Assembly (NCBI GenBank): GCA_030674185.1 | Contig: CM060311.1 | Location: forward strand, 99,984,513-100,048,512 | Source of the DNA: Monoplex corrugatus | Lineage: Eukaryota > Mollusca > Gastropoda > Littorinimorpha > Ranellidae | Reading direction: 5' to 3' | DNA length: 64,000 bases | Shown here: piece after piece, positions 37,658 to 51,700 of the stretch | How positions within the stretch are numbered: position 1 is the stretch's first letter | Layout: every line of letters begins with the position of its first letter | The notes under the pieces: generated by a model | Told to the model about the DNA's origin: nothing | What the model saw: only the letters and a program-made list of their open reading frames with translations | The model's database searches: none | Translations under genes and position numbers: made by a program

Positions 37658-37776
37658 CTTGATATTACCGTCCTTATGAAGCCAAGTCAGCAGAGAACAG
37701 GCAAAGAGATCCCCAGTGCCTACAAACGTTCCCTTCAGCTTGGGGATGGCCACACGATACACCTCCCGTCCTCTGT
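37658..37776 (-). CDS. PDXK: Pyridoxal kinase, catalytic exon
   Basis: The exon follows GATGATGTTGCAG (AG at 37778-37777) and ends AAG before GTGTGTGTG, 119 bases. With the base from the previous exon it reads D, RGREVYRVAIPKLKG, TFVGTGDLFACSLLTWLH, KDGNIK. TFVGTGDLFA is the pyridoxal kinase active-site block; the Asp codon at 37711-37709 corresponds to the catalytic base that activates the substrate hydroxyl, and GTGD forms the anion hole. The human protein has VFVGTGDLFAA there, from memory. The intron phase is 1 on entry and 0 on exit, in step with the neighbours. Upstream on the gene strand lies an ATG-trinucleotide microsatellite, and downstream the intron begins as a GT repeat, so both splice sites are embedded in simple sequence. 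Confidence 0.95.
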
Positions 37777-37780
37777 CTGC

Positions 37781-38085
37781 AACATCATCATCATCATCGT
37801 CATCGTCACTGTCATCGTCATCATCATCATCACCACCACCACGAAATTCTCAGCCATTTTGGTAATAGCGCCAGACAAGCCTCAATCCTGGTCTACTGTC
37901 TGCATCATCATCATCATCATCACCATCATCATAACCATCCGTCATCATCATCCGTCAACATCACCATCCGTCATCATCACCATCCGTCATCACCACCATC
38001 CGTCGTCGTCATCATCATCCATCATGATCACAATCATCATCACCATCCATCATCATAATAATCACCACCAATCATCATCACCATC
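37781..38085. repeat. ATC trinucleotide-rich stretch
   Basis: ATC and ACC trinucleotides dominate, with CATCCGTC interruptions. It abuts the acceptor of the PDXK exon at 37776 and grades into the 21-bp array. Confidence 0.85.
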
Positions 38086-41000
38086 TGTCGTGTCCTTGTC
38101 ACCATCTGTCATGTCCTTGTCACCATCTGTCATGTCCTTGTCACCATCTGTCATGTCCTTGTCACCATCTGTCATGTCCTTGTCACCATCTGTCATGTCC
38201 TTGTCACCATCTGTCATGTCCTTGTCATCATCTGTCATGTCCTTGTCACCATCTGTCGTGTCCTTGTCACCATCTGTCGTGTCCTTGTCATCATCTGTCA
38301 TGTCACCATCTGTCATGTCCTTGTCACCATCTGTCATGTCCTTGTCACCATCTGTCGTGTCCTTGTCATCATCTGTCGTGTCCTTGTCATCATCTGTCAT
38401 GTCCTTGTCACCATCTGTCGTGTCCTTGTCACCATCTGTCGTGTTGTCACCATCTGTCATGTCCTTGTCACCATCTGTCGTGTCCTTGTCACCATCTGTC
38501 ATGTCCTTGTCACCATCTGTCGTGTCCTTGTCACCATCTGTCATGTCCTTGTCACCATCTGTCGTGTTGTCACCATCTGTCATGTCCTTGTCACCATCTG
38601 TCGTGTTGTCACCATCTGTCATGTCCTTGTCACCATCTGTCGTGTCCTTGTCATCATCTGTCGTGTTGTCACCATCTGTCATGTCCTTGTCACCATCTGT
38701 CATGTCCTTGTCACCATCTGTCGTGTCCTTGTCACCATCTGTCATGTCCTTGTCACCATCTGTCGTGTCCTTGTCACCATCTGTCATGTCCTTGTCACCA
38801 TCTGTCGTGTCCTTGTCACCATCTGTCGTGTTTGTCACCATCTGTCATGTCCTTGTCACCATCTTGTCCGTGTCACCTTGTCACCTGTCATCTGTCATGT
38901 CCTTGTCACCACTGCTGTCTGTCCTTGTCATCACTCTGTCGTTGTCCTTGTCACCATCTGTCATGTCTTGTCACCATCTGTCGTGTCCTTGTCACCATCC
39001 TGTCATGTCCTTGTCACCATCTGTCGTGTCCTTGTCATCATCTGTCGTGTGTCCTTGTCACCATCTGTCGTGTCCTTGTCACCATCGTTGTCATGTCCTT
39101 GTCACCATCTGTCATGTCCTTGTCACCATCTGTCGTGTCCTTGTCACCATCTGTCATGTCCTTGTCACCATCTGTCATGTCCTTGTCACCATCTGTCGTG
39201 TCCTTGTCACCATCTGTCATGTCCTTGTCACCATTCTGTCATGTCCTTGTCACCAACTGTCATGTCCTTGTCACCATCTGTCATGTCCTTGTCACCATCT
39301 GTCATGTCCTTGTCATCCATCTGTCATGTCCTTGTCATCATCTGTCGTGTCCTTGTCACCATCTGTCATGTCCTTGTCACCATCTGTCATGTCCTTGTCA
39401 CCATCTGTCATGTCCTTGTCACCATCTGTCATGTCCTTGTCACCATCTGTCGTGTCCTTGTCACCATCTGTCATGTCCTTGTCACCATCTGTCATGTCCT
39501 TGTCACCATCTGTCATGTCCTTGTCACCATCTGTCGCATGTCCATTGTCACCATCTGTCATGTCCTTGTCACCATCTGTCATGTCCTTGTCACCATCTGT
39601 CATGTCCTTGTCACCATCTGTCATGTCCTTGTCACCATCTGTCATGTCCTTGTCACCATCTGTCATGTCCTTGTCACCATCTGTCATGTCCTTGTCACCA
39701 TCTGTCATGTCCTTGTCACCATCTGTCATGTCCTTGTCATCATCTGTCATGTCCTTGTCACCATCTGTCATGTCCTTGTCACCACTGTCATGTCCTTGTC
39801 ACCATCGTCATGTCCTTGTCACCATCTTCATGTCCTTGTCACCATCTTCTGTCCTTGTCACCATCTGTCTGTTGTCCATCTGTCTGTCTTGTCACCATCT
39901 GTCTGTTTGTCACCATCTTCAGTCTTGTCACCATCTGTCATGTCCTTGTCACCATCTGTCATGTCCTTGTCACCATCTGTCTGTCCTTGTCACCATGTCA
40001 TGTCTTGTCACCATCTGTCATGTCCTTGTCACCATCTGTCATGTCCTTGTCATCCATCTGTCTGTCCTTGTCACCATCTGTTGCATTGTCCTTGTCACCA
40101 TCTGTCATGTCCTTGTCACATCTGTCATGTCCTTGTCATCATCTGTCATGTCCTTGTCACCATCTGTCTGTCCTTGTCACCATCTGTCATGTCCTTGTCA
40201 CCATCTGTCATGTCCTTGTCACATCTGTCATGTCCTTGTCACCATCTGTCATGTCCTTGTCACCATCTGTCATGTCCTTGTCACCATCTGTCAATGTCCT
40301 TGTCACCATCTGTCATGTCCTTGTCACATCTGTCATGTCCTTGTCACCATCTGTCATGTCCTTGTCACATCTGTCATGTCACCATCTTCATGTCTTGTCA
40401 CCATCTGTCGTGTCTTGTCACCATCTGTCATGTCCTTGTCACCATCTGTCATGTCCTTGTCACCATCTGTCATGTCCTTGTCACCATCTGTCATGTCCTT
40501 GTCACATCTGTCATGTCTTGTCATCATCTGTCATGTCCTTGTCACCATCTGTCATGTCTTGTCACCATCTGTCATGTCCTTGTCACCATCTGTCTGTCCT
40601 TGTCACCATCTGTCATGTCCTTGTCACCATCTGTCTGCCTTGTCACCATCTGTCATGTCCTTGTCACCATCTGTCTGTCCTTGTCACCATCTGTCATGTC
40701 CTTGTCACCATCTGTCATGTCCTTGTCACCATCTGTCATGTCTTGTCACCTCTGTCATGTCCTTGTCACCATCTGTCATGTCCTTGTCACCATCTGTCAT
40801 GTCCTTGTCACCATCTGTCATGTCCTTGTCACCACTGTCTGTCCTTGTCACCATCTGTCATGTCCTTGTCCCCATCTTCATGTCCTTGTCACCATCTGTC
40901 AGTTGTCACCATCTGTCATGTCCTTGTCCCATCTGTCATGTCCTGTCACCATCTGTCTGTCCTTGTCATCATCTGTCATGTCTTGTCACCATCTGTCTGT

Positions 41001-44000
41001 CCTTGTCACCATCTGTCATGTCCTTGTCACCATCTGTCTGTTCTTGTCACCATCTGTCTGTCCTTGTCACCATCTGTCATGTCCTTGTCACCATCTGTCA
41101 TGTCCTTGTCACTCTGTCATGTCCTTGTCCTTGTCAGTCTCTGTCTCCATCTGTCATGTCCTTGTCACCATCTGTCATGTCCTTGTCACCATCTGTCGTG
41201 TCCTTGTCCATCTGTCATCCTGTTCACCATCTGTCATCCTTCCATGTCCTTGTCACCATCTGTGTCCTGCACCTCTCATGTCCTTCATTGTCATGTCCTT
41301 GTCACCATCTGTCATGTCCTTGTCACCATCTGTCATGTCCTTGTCACCATCTGTCATGTCCTTGTCACCATCTGTCATGTCCTTGTCACATCTGTCATGT
41401 CCTTGTCATCATCTGTCATGTCCTTGTCACCATCTGTCATGTCCTTGTCACCATCTGTCATGTCCTTGTCACCATCTGTCATGTCCTTGTCACCATCTGT
41501 CGTGTCCTTGTCACCATCTGTCATGTCCTTGTCACATCTGTCTGTCCTTGTCACCATCTGTCATGTCCTTTCACCATCTGTCTGTCCTTGTCCATCTGTC
41601 TGTCTTGTCACCATCTGTCGTGTCCTTGTCACCATCTGTCATGTTGTCACCATCTGTCATGTCCTTGTCACTCATCTTGTACTGTCCTTGTCACCATCTG
41701 TCGTGTCCTTGTCATCATCTGTCTTTGTCACCATCTGTCGTGTCCTTGTCACCATCTGTCATGTCCTTGTCACCATCTGTCATGTCCTTGTCACCATCTG
41801 TCATGTCCTTGTCACCATCTGTCATGTCCTTGTCACCATCTGTCATGTCCTTGTCACCATCTGTCTGTCCTTGTCACCATCTGTCGTGTTGTCACCATCT
41901 GTCATGTCCTTGTCACCATCTGTCGTGTCCTTGTCACCATCTGTCATGTCCTTGTCACCATCTGTCGTGTCCTTGTCATCATCTGTCTGTGTCCTTGTCA
42001 CATCTGTCATTTGTCACCACTGTCGTGTCCTTGTCACCATCTGTCATGTCCTTGTCACCATCTGTCGTGTCCTTGTCATCATCTGTCGTGTGTCCTTGTC
42101 ATCTTCTCGTTTGTCACCATCTGTCATGTCCTTGTCACCATCTGTCTGTCCTGTCACCATCTGTCTGTCCTTGTCACCACTGTCATGTCCTTGTCACCAT
42201 CTGTCATGTCCTTGTCACCATCTGTCGTGTCCTTGTCACATCTGTCATGTCCTTGTCACCATCTGTCATGTCCTTGTCACCATCTCATGTCCTTGTCACC
42301 ATCTGTCATGTCTTGTCCCCATCTGTCATGTCCTTGTCACCATCTGTCTGTCCTTGTCTTCTTGTGTGTCACCATCTGTCATGTCCTTGTCACCATCTGT
42401 CTTTGTCACCATCTGTCTCTTGTCACCATCTGTCATGTCCTTACCACTTCATGTCCTTTCACCACTCTGTCTTGTCCTGTCATGTCCTTGTCACCATCTG
42501 TCTGCCTTTCACCCTTCTGTCCTTGTCACCATCTGTCATGTCCTTGTACACTGTCTCTGTCCCTGTCATCCTTGTCACATCTGTCGTGTTGTCCATTGTC
42601 GTCACCATCGTGTCCTGTCACCATCGTCTGTCCTTGTCCATCTGTCATGTCCTTGTCACATCGCTGTCCTTGTCACCATTGTCTGTCCTTGTCATCTGTC
42701 TGTCCTTGCACCACTGTGTCTTGTCACATCTGTCGTCTTGCACCATCTGTCATGTCCTGTACCATCTGTCGTGTCCTTGTCACCATCTGTCTGTCCTTGT
42801 CACCATCTTCTGTCTTGTCATCATTGTCTGTCCTGTCACCATCTGTCATGTGTCACCACTGTCGTCCTTGTCACCATCTGTCATGTCCTGTCACCACGTC
42901 TGTCCTTGTCACATCTGTCTGTCTGTCACCATCGCTGTGTCACCATCTGTCATGTCCTTGTCACACTGTCTGCCTTGTCACCATTGTCTGTCTTGTCACC
43001 TCTGTCTGTCTTGTCACCATCTGTCGTCCTTGTCCCATCTGTCTGTCTGTCACATCGTCATTCCTTGTCACATCTGTCAGTCTTGTCACCAACTGTCTGT
43101 CTGTCACCATCTCATGTCTTGTCACCATCTGTCATGTCCTTGTCACCATCTGTCATGTCCTTGTCACCATCTGTCATGTCTTGTCACATCTGTCTGTCCT
43201 TGTCACCATCTGTCATGTCCTTGTCACCATCTGTCTGTCCTTGTCACCATCTGTCGTTTGTCACCATCTGTCTGTCCTTGTCACATCTTCATGTCCTTGT
43301 CACATCTGTCTGTCCTTGTCATCATCTGTCATGTCCTTGTCACCATCTCATGTCCTTGTCACTTCTTTGTCCTTGACCATCTTCTGTCATTTGTCACCAT
43401 CTGTCATGTCCTTGTCACCTCTGTCGTGTTGTCACCATCTGTCATGTCCTGTTCACATCTGTCTGTCCTTGTCACCATCTGTCATGTCTTGTCACACTGT
43501 CATGTCCTTGTCACCTCTGTCATGTCCTTGTCACCATCTTCTTCCTTGTCACTATCTGTCATGTCCTTGTCACCATCTGTCATTCCTTGTCACCATCTGT
43601 CTGTCACCATCTGTCTGTCCTTGTCACATCTTCGTGTTGTCACCATCTGTCATGTCCTTGTCACCATCTGTCTGTCCTCTTGTCACCATCTGTCATGTCC
43701 TTGTCCTCTGTCATGTCCTTGTCATCATCTGTCATGTCCTTGTCACCATCTGTCATGTCCTTGTCACCATCTGTCATGTCCTTGTCACCATCTGTCATGT
43801 CCTTGTCACCATCTGTCGTGTCCTTGTCACCCCCTGTCATTGTCCTTTTTCACCATCTGTCATGTCCTTGTCACCATCTGTCATGTCCTTGTCACCATCT
43901 GTCATGTCCTTGTCACCATCTGTCATGTCCTTGTCACCATCTGTCATGTCCTTGTCACCATCTGTCATGTTGTCACCATCTGTCATGTCCTTGTCACATC

Positions 44001-47000
44001 TCATCTTGTGTATGTCCTTGTCACCATCTGTCGATGTCCTTGTCACCATCTGTCATGTCCTTGTCACCATCTGTCGTGTCCTTGTCACCATCTGTCATGT
44101 CCTTGTCACCATCTGTCATGTCCTTGTCACCATCTGTCATTGTCACCATCTGTCATGTCCTTGTCACATCTGTCATGTCCTTGTCACCATCTGTCATGTC
44201 CTTGTCATCATTGTCATGTCCTTGTCACCATCTGTCATGTCCTTGTCACCATCTGTCGTGTCCTTGTCACCATCTGTCATGTCCTTGTCACCATCTGTCG
44301 TGTCCTTGTCATCATCTGTCGTGGTCCTTGTCACCATCTGTCATGTCTTGTCACCATCTGTCGTGTCCTTGTCACATCTGTCTGTTTGTCACCATCTGTC
44401 GTGTCCTTGTCATCATCTGTCGATGGTCCTTGTCATCATCTGTCATGTCCTTGTCACCATCTGTCATGTCCTTGTCACCATCTGTCATGTCCTTGTCACC
44501 ATCTGTCATGTCGTCACCATCGTCGTCCTTGCACCATCTGTCATGTCCTTGTCACCATCTGTCATGTCCTTGTCACCATCTGTCGTGTTGTCACCATCTG
44601 TCATGTCCTTGTCACCATCTGTCGTGTCTTGTCACCATCTGTCTGTGCCTTGTCCATCTTCTGTCCATGGTCCTTGTCACCATCTGTCATGTCCTTGTCA
44701 CCATCTGTCGTGTCCTTGTCACCATCTGTCGTGTCCTTGTCACCATCTGTCGTGTCCCCATTGCTGTCCTTGTCACCATCTGTCATGTCCTTGTCACCAT
44801 CTGTCTGTCCTTGTCACCATCTGTCATGTCCTTGTCACCATCTGTCATGTCCTTGTCACCATCTGTCGTGTCCTTGTCATCATCTGTCATGTCTTGTCAC
44901 CATCTGTCATGTCCTTCGTCACCATCTGTCATGTCCTTGTCACATCTGTCATGTCCTTGTCACCATCTGTCATGTCCTTGTCACCATCTGTCATGTCCTT
45001 GTTTGTCACCATGTCATCTTGCACCATCGCGGTTTCATGTTGTCCTCCCACTTCAGTCTGACCTCGTCATTCTGACTATGTCTGTCACATCTGTCAGTTG
45101 ACCATTGTCGTCCTGTACACTGTCTGTCTTGTCACACTTCCTGTACATCTTTGTCTTGTCCATCTTCTTCTGTCATCGTAGTCTTGTCCCTTGTCGCCTT
45201 GTCAATTCAGTGCACATCTGTGTCTGTACCATCTGTCAGTCTTGTCACTTCATTGTCACCATCTGTCATCCTTGTCACTGTGTCTTGTCCCATTGTTTCT
45301 TGTCACATCTGTCAGTCTTGTACCATCTGTGTTTCACGTCTTCTGTCCCATGCTGTCTGTCACATCTTATGTCACACTGTCTTCTGACATTAGTCTTACC
45401 ATGTCTGTGACATGTTGTCCTGCCATTGTCAGCCTGTCCATCTGTCTGTCTGTCATCTGTCATTCTTGTCACCTCTTGTGTTGTCAATCTTGGTTCTTCA
45501 CCATCTTCTTGCCCACTCGTTCTTCCATCGTCTGCCTTGTCCATCTGTCTTCTTCCATCTGTTGTTCTTCAATTTGTCCTTGTCCCTGCGTCCTTGTCAC
45601 ACGCTCCTTGTCACATCGTTCTTGCTCTGTCTGCTTGTCACACTGTCGTCCGTCCCTCGCGTGTGTCACCATTTCATCTGTACATCGTGTGTGCACCATC
45701 GATGCCTGTCATCATCTGTATTCTGTCACATTCTGTCTTCACCATTTGTTTTACTTGTCGCTTGCACCTTTCGTGTCTTGTCACTGTCATGTCTGTCACC
45801 ATCTGTCTGCCCTTGTCACCATCTGTCATGTCCTTGTCACCATCTGTCATGTCCTTGTCACCATCTGTCGTGTTTGTCACCATCTGTCGTCTTGTCACAT
45901 CTGTCTGTCCTTGTCCACTACTCTGTCCTTGTCTCATTGTCATGCTTTCCCTGTCATGTCCTTGTCACCATCTGTCATGTCCTTGTCATCATCTGTCAGT
46001 TCTTGTCACCATCTGTCATGTCCTTGTCACCATCTGTCGTGTTGTCACCATCTGTCGTTTGTCACCATCTGTCATGTCCTTGTCACCATCTGTCATGTCC
46101 TTGTCACCATCTGTCATGTCCTTGTCACCATCTGTCATGTCCTTGTCATCATCTGTCATGTCCTTGTCACATCTGTCAGTCTTGTCACCATCTGTCAGTT
46201 CCTTGTCACCATCTGTCATGTCTGCCCATCTGTCTGTCCTTGTCACCATCTGTCGTGTTGTCACCATCTGTCTGTCTTGTCACCATCTGTCATGTCCTTG
46301 TCACCATCTGTCATGTCCTTGTCATCATCTGTCATGTCCTTGATCATCTGTCATGTCTTGTCACCATCTGTCATGTCCTTGTCACCATCTGTCGTGTCCT
46401 TGTCACCATCTGTCGTGTCCTTGTCACCATCTGTCATGTCCTTGTCACCATCTGTCGTGTCCTTGTCACCATCTGTCATGTCCTTGTCACCATCTGTCGT
46501 TGTCCTTGTCACCATCTGTCATGTGTCCTTGTCACATCTGTCATGTCCTTGTCACCATCTGTCATGTCCTTGTCACCATCTGTCATGTCCTTGTCACCAT
46601 CTGTCATGTCCTTGTCACCATCTGTCATGTCCTTGTCACCATCTTCTGTCCTTGTCACATCGTGTCTTGTCACCATCTGTCATGTCCTTGTCACCATCTG
46701 TCGTGTTTGTCACCATCTGTCATGTCCTTGTCACATCTGTCATGTCCTTGTCACCATCTGTCATGTCCTTGTCACCATCTGTCGTGTCTTGTCACCATCT
46801 GTCATGTCCTTGTCACCATCTGTCATGTCCTTGTCACCATCTGTCATGTCCTTGTCACCATCTGTCATGTCCTTGTCACCATCTGTCATGTCCTGTCACC
46901 ATCTGTCATGTCCTTGTCACCATCTGTCGTGTCCTTGTCACCATCGTCTGTTGTCACATCTGTGTCCTTGTCACCATCTGTCATGTCCTTGTCATCATCT

Positions 47001-50000
47001 GTCATGTCCTTGTCACCATCTGTCTGTCCTTGTCACCATCTGTCTGTGTCCTTGTCACCATCTGTCATGTCCTTGTCACATCTGTCTGTCCTTGTCACAC
47101 TGTCGTGTTGTCACCATCTGTCATGTCCTTGTCACCATCTGTCGTGTCCTTGTCACCATCTGTCATGTCCTTGTCACCATCTGTCGTGTCCTTGTCACCA
47201 TCTGTCGTGTCCTTGTCACCATCTGTCATGCTTGTCACCTGTCGTGTCCTTGTCACCATCTGTCATGTCCTTGTCACCATCTGTCGTGTCCTTGTCACCA
47301 TCTGTCATGTCCTTGTCACCATCTGTCGTGTCTTGTCACCATCTGTCATGTCCTTGTCACCATCTGTCATGTCCTTGTCACCATCTGTCGTGTCCTTGTC
47401 ACCATCTGTCCATGTCCTTGTCACCATCTGTCATGTCCTTGTCACCATCTGTCGTGTCCTTGTCACATCTGTCATGTCCTTGTCACCATCTGTCTGTCCT
47501 TGTCACCATCTGTCTGTCCTTGTCACCATCTGTCATGTCCTTGTCACCATCTGTCATGTCCTTGTCACCATCTGTCATGTCCTTGTCACCATCTGTCTGT
47601 CCTTGTCACCATCTGTCGTGTCCTTGTCACCATCTGTCATGTCCTTGTCACCATCTGTCATGTCCTTGTCACATCTGTCGTGTCCTTGTCACCATCTGTC
47701 TGTCCTTGTCACCATCTGTCATGTCCTTGTCACCATCTGTCGTGTCTTGTCACATCTGTCTGTCCTTGTCCATCTGTCTGTCTTGTCACCATCTTCATGT
47801 CTTGTCAATCTGTCATGTCTTGTCACATCTGTATCTGTCACATCTGTCGTGTACTTTCTGTCCTTGCACATCTGTCATGTCCTTGTCACATGTCATGTCT
47901 GTCACATTGTCTGTCTGTCACCATCTGTCTGTCCTTGTCACCATCGTCTGCCTTGTCACATCTTCTGTCCTGTACCGTCTGTTGTCTTGTCCACTGTCAT
48001 GTTGTCACATCTGTCTGTTGTCACCATCTGTCATGTCTTTCACCTCTGTCATTCCTTGTCACATCTGTCATGTCCTTGTCACTCTGTCATGTCCTTGTCA
48101 CTGTCATGTCCTTGTCACCATCTGTCATGTCCTTGTCACCACTGTCATGTCCTTGTCACCATCTGTCTGTCTTGTACATCTGTCTGTGTCACCATCTGTC
48201 TGTCCTTGTCACATCTGTCGTTTGTCACCATCTGTCATGTCCTTGTCACCATCTGTCATGTCCTTGTCACCATCTGTCATGTCCTTGTCACCATCTGTCT
48301 GTCCTTGTCACCATCTGTCTGTCTTGTCACCATCTGTCTGTCCTTGTCACATCTGTCATGTCCTTGTCACCATCTGTCATGTCCTTGTCACCATCTGTCA
48401 TGTCCTTGTCACATCTGTCATGTCCTTGTCACCATCTGTCGTGTCCTTGTCACATCTGTCTGTTGTCACCATCTGTCATGTTGTCACCATCTGTCATGTC
48501 CTTGTCACCATCTGTCATGTCCTTGTCACCATCTGTCATGTCCTTGTCACCATCTGTCATGTCCTTGTCACCATCTGTCATGTCCTTGTCCCATCTGTCT
48601 GTCCTTGTCACCATCTGTCTGTTGTCACCATCTGTCTGTCCTTGTCACCATCTGTCGTGTCCTTGTCACCATCTGTCATGTCCTTGTCACCATCTGTCGT
48701 GTCCTTGTCACATCTGTCTGTCCTTGTCACCATCTGTCATGCCTTGTCACCATCTGTCGTGTCCTTGTCACCATCTGTCATGTCCTTGTCACCATCTGTA
48801 TGTCCTTGTCACATCTGCGTGTCCTTGTCACCATCTGTCGTGTCTTGTCACCATCTGTCATGTCCTTGTCACCATCTGTCTTGTCCTTGTTCACCATCTG
48901 TCTGTCCTTGTCCCATCTGTCTGTCCTTGTCCCATTGTCATGTCTTGTCACCATCTGTCTGTCCTGTCCATCTGTCATGTCTTGTCACCATGTCTGTCCT
49001 TGTCACCATCTGTCATGTCCTTGTCACCATCTGTCTGTCCTTGTCACATCTGTCATGTCCTTGTCACCATCTGTCATGTCCTTGTCACCATCTGTCTGTC
49101 CTTGTCACATCTGTCGTGTCTTGTCACCATCTGTCATGTCCTTGTCACCATCTGTCTGTCCTTGTCACCATCTGTCGTGTCTTGTCACCATCTGTCATGT
49201 CCTTGTCACATCTGTCATGTCCTTGTCACCATCTGTCTGTCCTTGTCACATCTGTCATGTCCTTGTCCATCTGTCATCCTTGTCCTTCGTTGTCCTTGTC
49301 ACCATCTGTCATGTCTTGTCACCATCTGTCATGTCCTTGTCACCATCTGTCGTGTTGTCACCATCTGTCATGTCCTTGTCACATCTGTCTGTCCTTGTCA
49401 CCATCTGTCATGTCCTTGTCACCATCTGTCGTTTGTCACCATCTGTCATGTCCTTGTCACCATCTGTCATGTCCTTGTCACATCTGTCATGTCCTTGTCA
49501 CCATCTTGTCTGTCCTCTGTCTTCCCATCTGTCATGTCCTTGTCACCATCTGTCGTGTTGTCACATCTGTCTGTCTGTCACCATCTGTCGTGTCCTTGTC
49601 ACCATCTGTCATGTCCTTGTCATCATTCTGTCATGTCCTTGTCATCATCTGTCATGTCCTTGTCACCATCTCGTTCATTGTCCTTGTCACCTCTGTCATG
49701 TTTCCTTGTCACCATCTTGTCATTGTCCTTGTTCACCATCTGTCGTGTCCTTGTCACTCTGCTGTCCATCTGTCGTCTTGTCACCATCTGTGTCCATTGT
49801 CATCCTTGTCACATCTGTTGTCCTTGTCACCATCTGTCATGTCCTTGTCACCATCTGTCATGTCCTTGTCACCATCTGTCATGTCCTTGTCACCATCTGT
49901 CGTGTTGTCACCATTCTGTCTGTCCTTGTCACCATCTGTCATGTCCTTGTCACCATCTGTCGTGTTGTCACCATCTTCATGTCCTGTCACCATCTGTCAT

Positions 50001-50436
50001 GTCCTTGTCACCATCTGTCGTGTCCTTGTCACCATCTGTCATGTCCTTGTCACCATCTGTCGTGTTGTCACCATCTGTCGTGTCCTTGTCACCATCTGTC
50101 ATGTCCTTGTCACCATCTGTCGTGTTGTCACCATCTGTCAGTCCTTGTCACCATCTGTCGTGTTGTCACCATCTGTCTGTCCTTGTCACCATCTGTCATG
50201 TCCTTGTCACCATCTGTCGTGTCCTTGTCACCATCTGTCTGTCCTTGTCATCTCATCTGTCTGTCACATCTGTCTGTCCTTGTCACCATCTGTCGATGTC
50301 CTTGTCGCCATCTGTCATGTCCTTGTCACCATCTGTCATGTCCTTGTCACCATCTGTCATGTCCTTGTCATCATCTGTCGTGTCCTTGTCCCATCTGTCA
50401 TGTCCTTGTCACCATGTGTCGTGTCCTTGTCCCAAC
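38086..50436. repeat. 21-bp minisatellite, ~12.3 kb, ~580 copies
   Basis: The unit is CCTTGTCACCATC plus TGTCATGT, 21 bases. Two sites vary: CAT or CGT in TGTCATG/TGTCGTG, and ACCATC or ATCATC. Because 21 is a multiple of three and the unit has no stop, frames of over 2000 codons appear (LSPSVMS on +, DKDMTDG on -). Roughly 38.1-38.8, 39.3-39.8, 43.7-45.0 and 46.0-47.7 kb are regular, while 39.8-43.7, 45.0-46.0 and 47.75-50.3 kb contain very many losses. It is intronic in PDXK. Confidence 0.97.
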
Positions 50437-51230
50437 CAAACTATGTCCTTGTCACCAACCTGTGTGTCCTTGTCACCAACCAGTGTGTCCTTGTCACCAA
50501 CCAGTATGTCCTTGTCATCCACCAGTGTGTCCTTGTCACCAACCAGTGTGTCCTTGTCACCAACCAGCATGTCCTTGTCACCAACCAGTGTGTCCTTGTC
50601 ACCAACCAGTGTGACCTTGTCACCAACCATTGTGACCTTGTCACCAACCGTGTGTCCTTGTCACCAACCAGTGTGACCTTGTCACCAACCAGTGTGTCCT
50701 TGTCACCAACCATGGTGTCCTTGTCACCAACCAGTGTGTCCTTGTCACCAACCAGTGTGTCCTTGTCACCAACCAGTGTGTCCTTGTCACCAACCAGCGT
50801 GTCCTTGTCATCAACCAGTGTGTCCTTGTCACCAACCAGCATGTTCCTTGTCACCAACCAGTGTGTCCTTGTCACCAACCAGTGTGTCCTTGTCACCAAC
50901 CAGTGTGACCTTGTCACCAACCAGTGTGACCTTGTCACCAACCAGTTGTCCTTTGTGACCTTGTCACCAACCAGTGTGACCTTGTCACCAACCAGTGTGT
51001 CCTTGTCACCAACCAGTGTGACCTTGTCACCAACCAGTATGTCCTTGTCACCAATCAGTGTGTCCTTGTCACCAATCCAGTGTGACCTTGTCACCAACCA
51101 GTATGTCCTTGTCACCAATCAGTGTGACCTTGTCACCAACCATGTGTCCTTGTCACCAACCAGTGTGACCTTGTCACCAACCAGTGTGTCCTTGTCACCA
51201 ACCAGTGTGACCTTGTCACCAACCAGCCTA
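50437..51230. repeat. Second 21-bp subfamily, ~37 copies
   Basis: The unit is CCTTGTCACCA plus ACCAGTGTGT, again 21 bases. It shares its first eleven bases with the previous array but not the rest. TGTGTCC and TGTGACC forms alternate. The switch between subfamilies at about 50437 is sharp, with no mixed units beyond it. Confidence 0.95.
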
Positions 51231-51299
51231 TCAATGTAGTCTTGTGGCCAAAGTCAGAGCTATTGACCACCACGTGTTATATGTGTTAACGGCACACTT

Positions 51300-51700
51300 A
51301 GCTTTAACAGCCACACAGCAGGTATGTTCCAGCTTTAACAGCACAAAGGCAGGTATGTTCCAGCTTTAACAGCACAAAGGCAGGTATTGTTCCAGCTTTA
51401 ACACACAAAGGCAGGTATGTTCCAGCTTTAACAGCACACAGGCAGGTATGTTCCAGCTTTAACAGCACATAGGCAGGTATGTTCCAGCTTTAACAGCACA
51501 CAGGCAGGTATGTTCAGCTTTAACAGCACACAGGCAGGTATGTTCCAGCTTTAACAGCACACAGGCAGGTATGTTCCAGCTTTAACAGCACACAGGCAGG
51601 TATGTTCCAGCTTTAACAGTACACAGGCAGGTATGTTCCAGCTTTAACAGCACACAGGCAGGTATGTTCCAGCTTTAACAGCACACAGGCAGATATGTTC
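51300..51700. repeat. 31-bp minisatellite, ~13 copies
   Basis: The unit contains AGCTTTAACAGCACACAGGC and AGGTATGTTCC. Copies are nearly identical. Confidence 0.95.

Noticed and set aside
34013..37762. 1249-codon minus-strand frame rich in CVCFTVCVF
   Set aside because: Translation of a CA/GTGAAAC simple array. Only its first 40 or so residues are real, being the PDXK exon at 37658-37776.
37676..51239. Open frames of 1500-2460 codons on + (LSPSVMS-like) and shorter ones on - (DKDMTDG-like)
   Set aside because: They arise from a 21-base unit that is a multiple of three and lacks stops in several frames. They overlap in different frames, break at deletions, and lie in a PDXK intron.
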